Source: Hydractinia symbiolongicarpus
Lineage: Eukaryota; Cnidaria; Hydrozoa; Anthoathecata; Hydractiniidae
Direction of reading: 5' to 3'
Assembly (NCBI RefSeq): GCF_029227915.1
Contig: NC_079877.1
Span: 8,804,001 to 8,868,000, forward strand
DNA length: 64,000 nt
The number at the start of each line of letters is the position of its first letter. The first letter of the stretch is position 1. This document shows positions 57,366 to 64,000 of this stretch, piece after piece. The translations under genes and the position numbers were made by a program. The notes under the pieces were generated by a model. That model had not been told where the DNA came from. It saw only the letters and a list, made by a program, of their open reading frames with translations, and did no database searches.

Positions 57366-57481
57366 GTCGGGATGGCCGAGCGGTCTAAGGCGCCAGACTC
57401 AAGACAAAATGTTCTTCCACTCATCGCGTGGAGAATTCTGGTCCTCGAATGAGGGCGTGGGTTCGAATCCCACTTCCGACA
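57366..57481 (+). tRNA. tRNA-Leu(CAA), intron
   Basis: Unit 44; consensus. Confidence 0.96.
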
Positions 57482-57522
57482 ACTTTTCCCTGCCACACAA
57501 AATTTTAGGCCTAAAATGCAAG

Positions 57523-57616
57523 TCCACCGAGCCGGATTTGAACCAGCGACCTAAGGATGCCTGAGTGGTATAAGTTCGTCTACAGTCCTCCGCTCTACCA
57601 ACTGAGCTATCGGTGG
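57523..57616 (-). tRNA. tRNA-Tyr(GTA), intron
   Basis: Unit 44; consensus. Confidence 0.95.
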
Positions 57617-57709
57617 ATGTAGCATCGTACAGTTCTTGTGCAGGACTATGCAGGTCATGTCACGTTTGTAGTATGACGTGGTTTTTAAAATGATGCGATA
57701 GCTCGCACG

Positions 57710-57781
57710 TAGCAGAGGGTGGTTTCGATCCACCGACCTCTGGGTTATGGGCCCAGCACGCTTCCTCTGCGCCACTCTGCT
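57710..57781 (-). tRNA. tRNA-iMet(CAT)
   Basis: Unit 45; consensus. Confidence 0.97.
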
Positions 57782-57869
57782 GAAGGTAGGTAAGCTGAAA
57801 TGTGTCTGATGTAAGGTGTAGTTTAGTATTGCAAACAGCACTCGAACTATGACCTTTTTACCATTTCCA

Positions 57870-57942
57870 GGGGGATTAGCTCACATGGTAGAGCGCTCGC
57901 TTTGCATGCGAGAGGTACCGGGATCGATGCCCGGATCCTCCA
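57870..57942 (+). tRNA. tRNA-Ala(TGC)
   Basis: Unit 45; consensus. Confidence 0.95.
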
Positions 57943-58201
57943 AGACGATGTTTTTAATTTATTTATTTTTATACTAATTTCAGTAGTTGCCAATGGTCAT
58001 AAGAGGATTTATGATGCTCCTAAGATTACCTGGTATTAATAATAATAATAATAATACTAAACCGCGCTGCATATGTCCAGAGCATTTCTTGCTGTTTAAT
58101 TTCGCATTGACAGTATACACAGTTTCAGCTTTTAACATGATCGACCGTGTGGCATTCGGGCATTGACGCCATCGCGAACATATTATTTAAATATGAACTC
58201 G

Positions 58202-58273
58202 TCCTCGGTGGTATAGTGGTAAGTATCCCCGCCTGTCACGTGGGAGACCGGGGTTCGATTCCCCGCCGGGGAG
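58202..58273 (+). tRNA. tRNA-Asp(GTC)
   Basis: Unit 45; A9 to G and C40 to T (G30:U40). Confidence 0.93.
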
Positions 58274-58346
58274 GTTCTTTTTATCTTGTCAATGTTTCGT
58301 TTCACGTCAGTAGCGTTCGCGGGACTGTCCGGGAATACAGATTTAC

Positions 58347-58419
58347 GCCCGGTTAGCTCAGTCGGTAGAGCATCAGACTTTTAATCTGAGGGTCGCGGGT
58401 TCGAGTCCCTCATCGGGCG
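58347..58419 (+). tRNA. tRNA-Lys(TTT)
   Basis: Unit 45; consensus. Confidence 0.93.
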
Positions 58420-58526
58420 TAACAATTACTTGGTACGATGGTGAACTAACTTTCACCACAATGTCTTGTCGAAAGAGGATGAATAACGTAACATTTGCGG
58501 AGTGGCAAAGGCGAAGCAAACTTGAT

Positions 58527-58599
58527 GGGGAACTAGCTCAGATGGTAGAGCGCTCGCTTAGCATGCGAGAGGTACCGGGATCGATGCCCGGGTTCTCCA
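58527..58599 (+). tRNA. tRNA-Ala(AGC)
   Basis: Unit 45; consensus. Confidence 0.96.
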
Positions 58600-58667
58600 A
58601 TGCCTTTTCCATAGGCGTAAAATAAATGAAATTTGCGCAGAGCAATTTGCAGCAGCGTTCGTGTCAT

Positions 58668-58783
58668 GTCGGGATGGCCGAGCGGTCTAAGGCGCCAGAC
58701 TCAAGACAAAATGTTCTTCCACTCATCGCGTGGAGAATTCTGGTCCTCGAATGAGGGCGTGGGTTCGAATCCCACTTCCGACA
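58668..58783 (+). tRNA. tRNA-Leu(CAA), intron
   Basis: Unit 45; consensus. Confidence 0.96.
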
Positions 58784-58824
58784 ACTTTTCCCTGCCACAC
58801 AAAATTTTAGGCCTAAAATGCAAG

Positions 58825-58918
58825 TCCACCGAGCCGGATTTGAACCAGCGACCTAAGGATGCCTGAGTGGTATAAGTTCGTCTACAGTCCTCCGCTCTAC
58901 CAACTGAGCTATCGGTGG
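58825..58918 (-). tRNA. tRNA-Tyr(GTA), intron
   Basis: Unit 45; consensus. Confidence 0.95.
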
Positions 58919-59011
58919 ATGTAGCATCGTACAGTTCTTGTGCAGGACTATGCAGGTCATGTCACGTTTGTAGTATGACGTGGTTTTTAAAATGATGCGA
59001 TAGCTCGCACG

Positions 59012-59083
59012 TAGCAGAGGGTGGTTTCGATCCACCGACCTCTGGGTTATGGGCCCAGCACGCTTCCTCTGCGCCACTCTGCT
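59012..59083 (-). tRNA. tRNA-iMet(CAT)
   Basis: Unit 46; consensus. Confidence 0.97.
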
Positions 59084-59171
59084 GAAGGTAGGTAAGCTGA
59101 AATGTGTCTGATGTAAGGTGTAGTTTAGTATTGCGAACAGCACTCGAACTATGACCTTTTTACCATTTCCA

Positions 59172-59244
59172 GGGGGATTAGCTCACATGGTAGAGCGCTC
59201 GCTTTGCATGCGAGAGGTACCGGGATCGATGCCCGGATCCTCCA
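59172..59244 (+). tRNA. tRNA-Ala(TGC)
   Basis: Unit 46; gene consensus; first terminator is TTTCT, leaving a four-T run further on. Confidence 0.95.
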
Positions 59245-59503
59245 AGACGATGTTTCTAATTTATTTAATTTTATACTAATTTCAGTAGTTGCCAATGGTC
59301 ATAAGAGGATTTATGATGCTCCTAAGATTACCTGGTATTAATAATAATAATAATAATACTAAACCGCGCTGCATATGTCTAGAGCATTTCTTGCTGTTTA
59401 ATTTCGCATTGACAGTATACACAGTTTCAGCTTTTAACATGATCGACCGTGTGGCATTCGGGCATTGACGCCATCGCAAACATATTATTTAAATATGAAC
59501 TCG

Positions 59504-59575
59504 TCCTCGGTAGTATAGTGGTAAGTATCCCCGCCTGTCACGCGGGAGACCGGGGTTCGATTCCCCGCCGGGGAG
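59504..59575 (+). tRNA. tRNA-Asp(GTC)
   Basis: Unit 46; consensus. Confidence 0.96.
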
Positions 59576-59648
59576 GTTCTTTTTATCTTGTCAATGTTTC
59601 GTTTCACGTCAGTAGCGTTCGCGGGACTGTCCGGGAATACAGATTTAC

Positions 59649-59721
59649 GCCCGGTTAGCTCAGTCGGTAGAGCATCAGACTTTTAATCTGAGGGTCGCGG
59701 GTTCGAGTCCCTCATCGGGCG
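59649..59721 (+). tRNA. tRNA-Lys(TTT)
   Basis: Unit 46; consensus. Confidence 0.93.
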
Positions 59722-59828
59722 TAACAATTATTTGGTACGATGGTGAACTAACTTTCACCACAATGTCTTGTCGAAAGAGGATGAATAACGTAACATTTGC
59801 GGAGTGGCAAAGGCGAAGCAAACTTGAT

Positions 59829-59901
59829 GGGGAACTAGCTCAGATGGTAGAGCGCTTGCTTAGCATGCGAGAGGTACCGGGATCGATGCCCGGGTTCTCC
59901 A
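59829..59901 (+). tRNA. tRNA-Ala(AGC)
   Basis: Unit 46; C29 to T, a U29:G41 wobble. Confidence 0.94.
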
Positions 59902-59969
59902 ATGCCTTTTCCATAGGCGTAAAATAAATGAAATTTGCGCAGAGCAATTTGCAGCAGCGTTCGTGTCAT

Positions 59970-60085
59970 GTCGGGATGGCCGAGCGGTCTAAGGCGCCAG
60001 ACTCAAGACAAAATGTTCTTCCACTCATCGCGTGGAGAATTCTGGTCCTCGAATGAGGGCGTGGGTTCGAATCCCACTTCCGACA
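59970..60085 (+). tRNA. tRNA-Leu(CAA), intron
   Basis: Unit 46; consensus. Confidence 0.96.
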
Positions 60086-60126
60086 ACTTTTCCCTGCCAC
60101 ACAAAATTTTAGGCCTAAAATGCAAG

Positions 60127-60220
60127 TCCACCGAGCCGGATTTGAACCAACGACCTAAGGATGCCTGAGTGGTATAAGTTCGTCTACAGTCCTCCGCTCT
60201 ACCAACTGAGCTATCGGTGG
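60127..60220 (-). tRNA. tRNA-Tyr(GTA), intron
   Basis: Unit 46; C50 to T, a U50:G64 wobble. Confidence 0.94.
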
Positions 60221-60313
60221 ATGTAGCATCGTACAGTTCTTGTGCAGGACTATGCAGGTCATGTCACGTTTGTAGTATGACGTGGTTTTTAAAATGATGC
60301 GATAGCTCGCACG

Positions 60314-60385
60314 TAGCAGAGGGTGGTTTCGATCCACCGACCTCTGGGTTATGGGCCCAGCACGCTTCCTCTGCGCCACTCTGCT
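60314..60385 (-). tRNA. tRNA-iMet(CAT)
   Basis: Unit 47; consensus. Confidence 0.97.
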
Positions 60386-60473
60386 GAAGGTAGGTAAGCT
60401 GAAATGTGTCTGATGTAAGGTGTAGTTTAGTATTGCGAACAGCACTCGAACTATGACCTTTTTACCATTTCCA

Positions 60474-60546
60474 GGGGGATTAGCTCACATGGTAGAGCGC
60501 TCGCTTTGCATGCGAGAGGTACCGGGATCGATGCCCGGATCCTCCA
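60474..60546 (+). tRNA. tRNA-Ala(TGC)
   Basis: Unit 47; consensus. Confidence 0.95.
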
Positions 60547-60805
60547 AGACGATGTTTTTAATTTATTTATTTTTATACTAATTTCAGTAGTTGCCAATGG
60601 TCATAAGAGGATTTATGATGCTTCTAAGATTACCTGGTATTAATAATAATAATAATAATACTAAACCGCGCTGCATATGTCTAGAGCATTTCTTGCTGTT
60701 TAATTTCGCATTGACAGTATACACAGTTTCAGCTTTTAACATGATCGACCGTGTGGCATTCGGGCATTGACGCCATCGCGAACATATTATTTAAATATGA
60801 ACTCG

Positions 60806-60877
60806 TCCTCGGTAGTATAGTGGTAAGTATCCCCGCCTGTCACGCGGGAGACCGGGGTTCGATTCCCCGCCGGGGAG
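60806..60877 (+). tRNA. tRNA-Asp(GTC)
   Basis: Unit 47; consensus. Confidence 0.96.
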
Positions 60878-60950
60878 GTTCTTTTTATCTTGTCAATGTT
60901 TCGTTTCACGTCAGTAGCGTTCGCGGGACTGTCCGGGAATACAGATTTAC

Positions 60951-61023
60951 GCCCGGTTAGCTCAGTCGGTAGAGCATCAGACTTTTAATCTGAGGGTCGC
61001 GGGTTCGAGTCCCTCATCGGGCG
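60951..61023 (+). tRNA. tRNA-Lys(TTT)
   Basis: Unit 47; consensus. Confidence 0.93.
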
Positions 61024-61130
61024 TAACAATTATTTGGTACGATGGTGAACTAACTTTCACCACAATGTCTTGTCGAAAGAGGATGAATAACGTAACATTT
61101 GCGGAGTGGCAAAGGCGAAGCAAACTTGAT

Positions 61131-61203
61131 GGGGAACTAGCTCAGATGGTAGAGCGCTCGCTTAGCATGCGAGAGGTACCGGGATCGATGCCCGGGTTCT
61201 CCA
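61131..61203 (+). tRNA. tRNA-Ala(AGC)
   Basis: Unit 47; consensus. Confidence 0.96.
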
Positions 61204-61271
61204 ATGCCTTTTCCATAGGCGTAAAATAAATGAAATTTGCGCAGAGCAATTTGCAGCAGCGTTCGTGTCAT

Positions 61272-61387
61272 GTCGGGATGGCCGAGCGGTCTAAGGCGCC
61301 AGACTCAAGACAAAATGTTCTTCCACTCATCGCGTGGAGAATTCTGGTCCTCGAATGAGGGCGTGGGTTCGAATCCCACTTCCGACA
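61272..61387 (+). tRNA. tRNA-Leu(CAA), intron
   Basis: Unit 47; consensus. Confidence 0.96.
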
Positions 61388-61428
61388 ACTTTTCCCTGCC
61401 ACACAAAATTTTAGGCCTAAAATGCAAA

Positions 61429-61522
61429 TCCACCGAGCCGGATTTGAACCAGCGACCTAAGGATGCCTGAGTGGTATAAGTTCGTCTACAGTCCTCCGCT
61501 CTACCAACTGAGCTATCGGTGG
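61429..61522 (-). tRNA. tRNA-Tyr(GTA), intron
   Basis: Unit 47; consensus. Confidence 0.95.
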
Positions 61523-61615
61523 ATGTAGCATCGTACAGTTCTTGTGCAGGACTATGCAGGTCATGTCACGTTTGTAGTATGACGTGGTTTTTAAAATGAT
61601 GCGATAGCTCGCACG

Positions 61616-61687
61616 TAGCAGAGGGTGGTTTCGATCCACCGACGTCTGGGTTATGGGCCCAGCACGCTTCCTCTGCGCCACTCTGCT
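61616..61687 (-). tRNA. tRNA-iMet(CAT)
   Basis: Unit 48; G45 to C in the variable loop. Confidence 0.94.
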
Positions 61688-61775
61688 GAAGGTAGGTAAG
61701 CTGAAATGTGTCTGATGTAAGGTGTAGTTTAGTATTGCGAACAGCACTCGAACTATGACCTTTTTACCATTTCCA

Positions 61776-61848
61776 GGGGGATTAGCTCACATGGTAGAGC
61801 GCTCGCTTTGCATGCGAGAGGTACCGGGATCGATGCCCGGATCCTCCA
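61776..61848 (+). tRNA. tRNA-Ala(TGC)
   Basis: Unit 48; consensus. Confidence 0.95.
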
Positions 61849-62107
61849 AGACGATGTTTTTAATTTATTTATTTTTATACTAATTTCAGTAGTTGCCAAT
61901 GGTCATAAGAGGATTTATGATGCTCCTAAGATTACCTGGTATTAATAATAATAATAATAATACTAAACCGCGCTGCATATGTCTAGAGCATTTCTTGCTG
62001 TTTAATTTCGCATTGACAGTATACACAGTTTCAGCTTTTAACATGATCGACCGTGTGGCATTCGGGCATTGACGCCATCGCGAACATATTATTTAAATAT
62101 GAACTCG

Positions 62108-62179
62108 TCCTCGGTAGTATAGTGGTAAGTATCCCCGCCTGTCACGCGGGAGACCGGGGTTCGATTCCCCGCCGGGGAG
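62108..62179 (+). tRNA. tRNA-Asp(GTC)
   Basis: Unit 48; consensus. Confidence 0.96.
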
Positions 62180-62252
62180 GTTCTTTTTATCTTGTCAATG
62201 TTTCGTTTCACGTCAGTAGCGTTCGCGGGACTGTCCGGGAATACAGATTTAC

Positions 62253-62325
62253 GCCCGGTTAGCTCAGTCGGCAGAGCATCAGACTTTTAATCTGAGGGTC
62301 GCGGGTTCGAGTCCCTCATCGGGCG
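62253..62325 (+). tRNA. tRNA-Lys(TTT)
   Basis: Unit 48; T20 to C in the D-loop. Confidence 0.92.
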
Positions 62326-62432
62326 TAACAATTATTTGGTACGATGGTGAACTAACTTTCACCACAATGTCTTGTCGAAAGAGGATGAATAACGTAACAT
62401 TTGCGGAGTGGCAAAGGCGAAGCAAACTTGAT

Positions 62433-62505
62433 GGGGAACTAGCTTAGATGGTAGAGCGCTCGCTTAGCATGCGAGAGGTACCGGGATCGATGCCCGGGTT
62501 CTCCA
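62433..62505 (+). tRNA. tRNA-Ala(AGC)
   Basis: Unit 48; C13 to T, a U13:G22 pair. Confidence 0.93.
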
Positions 62506-62573
62506 ATGCCTTTTCCATAGGCGTAAAATAAATGAAATTTGCGCAGAGCAATTTGCAGCAGCGTTCGTGTCAT

Positions 62574-62689
62574 GTCGGGATGGCCGAGCGGTCTAAGGCG
62601 CCAGACTCAAGACAAAATGTTCTTCCACTCATCGCGTGGAGAATTCTGGTCCTCGAATGTGGGCGTGGGTTCGAATCCCACTTCCGACA
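62574..62689 (+). tRNA. tRNA-Leu(CAA), intron
   Basis: Unit 48; variable-arm A to T as in units 31 and 33, but with C56 intact. Confidence 0.93.
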
Positions 62690-62730
62690 ACTTTTCCCTG
62701 CCACACAAAATTTTAGGCCTAAAATGCAAG

Positions 62731-62824
62731 TCCACCTAGCCGGATTTGAACCAGCGACCTAAGGATGCCTGTGTGGTATAAGTTCGTCTACAGTCCTCCG
62801 CTCTACCAACTGAGCTATCGGTGG
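62731..62824 (-). tRNA. tRNA-Tyr(GTA), acceptor variant
   Basis: Unit 48; C67 to A, a G6:A67 mismatch, plus one intron change. Confidence 0.9.
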
Positions 62825-62917
62825 ATGTAGCATCGTACAGTTCTTGTGCAGGACTATGCAGGTCATGTCACGTTTGTAGTATGACGTGGTTTTTAAAATG
62901 ATGCGATAGCTCGCACG

Positions 62918-62989
62918 TAGCAGAGGGTGGTTTCGATCCACCGACCTCTGGGTTATGGGCCCAGCACGCTTCCTCTGCGCCACTCTGCT
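62918..62989 (-). tRNA. tRNA-iMet(CAT)
   Basis: Unit 49; consensus. Confidence 0.97.
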
Positions 62990-63077
62990 GAAGGTAGGTA
63001 AGCTGAAATGTGTCTGATGTAAGGTGTAGTTTAGTATTGCGAACAGCACTCGAACTATGACCTTTTTACCATTTCCA

Positions 63078-63150
63078 GGGGGATTAGCTCACATGGTAGA
63101 GCGCTCGCTTTGCATGCGAGAGGTACCGGGATCGATGCCCGGATCCTCCA
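63078..63150 (+). tRNA. tRNA-Ala(TGC)
   Basis: Unit 49; consensus. Confidence 0.95.
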
Positions 63151-63415
63151 AGACGATGTTTTTAATTTATTTATTTTTATACTAATTTCAGTAGTTGCCA
63201 ATGGTCATAAGAGGATTTATGATGCTCCTAAGATTACCTGGTATTAATAATAATAATAATAATAATAATACTAAACCGCGCTGCATATGTCTAGAGCATT
63301 TCTTGCTGTTTAATTTCGCATTGACAGTATACACAGTTTCAGCTTTTAACATGATCGACCGTGTGGCATTCGGGCATTGACGCCATCGCGAACATATTAT
63401 TTAAATGTGAACTCG

Positions 63416-63487
63416 TCTTCGGTAGTATAGTGGTAAGTATCCCCGCCTGTCACGCGGGAGACCGGGGTTCGATTCCCCGCCGGGGAG
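63416..63487 (+). tRNA. tRNA-Asp(GTC)
   Basis: Unit 49; C3 to T, a U3:G70 wobble. Confidence 0.94.
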
Positions 63488-63560
63488 GTTCTTTTTATCT
63501 TGTCAATGTTTCGTTTCACGTCAGTAGCGTTCGCGGGACTGTCCGGGAATACAGATTTAC

Positions 63561-63633
63561 GCCCGGTTAGCTCAGTCGGTAGAGCATCAGACTTTTAATC
63601 TGAGGGTCGCGGGTTCGAGTCCCTCATCGGGCG
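63561..63633 (+). tRNA. tRNA-Lys(TTT)
   Basis: Unit 49; consensus. Confidence 0.93.
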
Positions 63634-63740
63634 TAACAATTATTTGGTACGATGGTGAACTAACTTTCACCACAATGTCTTGTCGAAAGAGGATGAATAA
63701 CGTAACATTTGCGGAGTGGCAAAGGCGAAGCAAACTTGAT

Positions 63741-63813
63741 GGGGAACTAGCTCAGATGGTAGAGCGCTCGCTTAGCATGCGAGAGGTACCGGGATCGATG
63801 CCCGGGTTCTCCA
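63741..63813 (+). tRNA. tRNA-Ala(AGC)
   Basis: Unit 49; consensus. Confidence 0.96.
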
Positions 63814-63881
63814 ATGCCTTTTCCATAGGCGTAAAATAAATGAAATTTGCGCAGAGCAATTTGCAGCAGCGTTCGTGTCAT

Positions 63882-63997
63882 GTCGGGATGGCCGAGCGGT
63901 CTAAGGCGCCAGACTCAAGACAAAATGTTCTTCCACTCATCGCGTGGAGAATTCTGGTCCTCGAATGAGGGCGTGGGTTCGAATCCCACTTCCGACA
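63882..63997 (+). tRNA. tRNA-Leu(CAA), intron
   Basis: Unit 49; consensus and complete; the window ends 3 nt later, so this unit's Tyr lies outside. Confidence 0.96.
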
Positions 63998-64000
63998 ACT

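Larger units (their letters stand above)
1..64000. repeat. Tandem array of a 1,302-bp seven-tRNA unit (49 units)
   Basis: Unit starts, taken at the phase of base 1: 1, 1303, 2608, 3910, 5212, 6514, 7816, 9118, 10420, 11722, 13024, 14326, 15628, 16930, 18232, 19537, 20834, 22136, 23438, 24740, 26042, 27344, 28646, 29948, 31259, 32564, 33760, 35065, 36367, 37669, 38971, 40273, 41575, 42883, 44185, 45487, 46789, 48542, 49844, 51142, 52444, 53733, 55035, 56324, 57626, 58928, 60230, 61532, 62834 (partial). Most are 1,302 bp. Exceptions: +3 to +9 from AAT number (units 2, 15, 24, 25, 27, 33, 49), 1,297 (16), 1,196 (26), 1,753 (37), 1,298 (39) and 1,289 (41, 43). Spacers are as conserved as genes, which fits concerted evolution by unequal exchange or conversion. 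The array continues past both ends. The phase is arbitrary. Confidence 0.98.

Noticed and set aside
1-64000. Prokaryotic tRNA operon, phage tRNA cluster or CRISPR array
   Set aside because: Introns after position 37, no encoded CCA, an A54/A60 initiator, oligo-T terminators and a 1.3-kb period with seven distinct genes all point to eukaryotic nuclear tRNA genes.
1-64000. tRNA-derived SINE or retroelement array
   Set aside because: The tRNAs are complete and fold properly, units are strictly tandem, and I see no poly-A tails, target-site duplications or reverse transcriptase.
1-64000. Pure assembly artefact (one unit looped)
   Set aside because: Unit-specific substitutions, graded microsatellite lengths and nested higher-order blocks are not expected from looping one sequence, although local errors remain possible.

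Overview
The whole 64 kb is one tandem array of a roughly 1,302-bp unit, head to tail, with no unique sequence at either end. I count 48 complete units and a partial 49th. Every unit carries the same seven nuclear-type eukaryotic tRNA genes and nothing else recognisable. In + strand order they are tRNA-iMet(CAT) on the minus strand, Ala(TGC), Asp(GTC), Lys(TTT), Ala(AGC), Leu(CAA) with an intron, and Tyr(GTA) with an intron on the minus strand. That makes 343 near-complete tRNA genes (49 iMet, 48 Ala-TGC, 49 Asp, 50 Lys, 50 Ala-AGC, 49 Leu, 48 Tyr) plus one Leu/Asp chimera. No protein-coding gene is supported; the short open frames that recur with the 1,302-bp period are read through tRNA genes and spacers.

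The host is a eukaryote and most likely an animal. The initiator has A1:U72, A54, A60, three G:C pairs in the anticodon stem, C33 and an AGCAGAG acceptor strand like animal initiators. Leu(CAA) and Tyr(GTA) have introns directly after position 37, no gene encodes its 3' CCA, and oligo-T Pol III terminators follow most genes. The species cannot be told from the sequence. Tandem multi-tRNA arrays are known in Xenopus (a 3.18-kb unit) and Entamoeba; this unit is shorter and has a different gene set.

Layout of a unit (unit 1 numbering): iMet 85-156 and Ala-TGC 245-317 are divergent across 88 bp. An AT-rich 259-bp spacer with an (AAT)n microsatellite follows. Asp 577-648, Lys 722-794, Ala-AGC 902-974 and Leu 1043-1158 all run forward. 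Leu and Tyr 1200-1293 converge on a 41-bp spacer holding a 14-bp palindromic T-run dyad. Lys has no nearby oligo-T and may be co-transcribed with Ala-AGC.

Units differ by scattered point changes and a few indels, and shared changes show higher-order repeats: units 24-25 copied as 26-27, a three-unit period through units 29-36, and alternating types in units 39-43. Structural oddities are loss of Ala-TGC (unit 26), a 451-bp internal duplication creating a Leu/Asp chimera (unit 37), a 13-bp deletion removing the Ala-AGC acceptor end and terminator (units 41 and 43), and a Tyr tRNA whose anticodon has become GGA (unit 24). Base-level numbering below uses standard tRNA positions.
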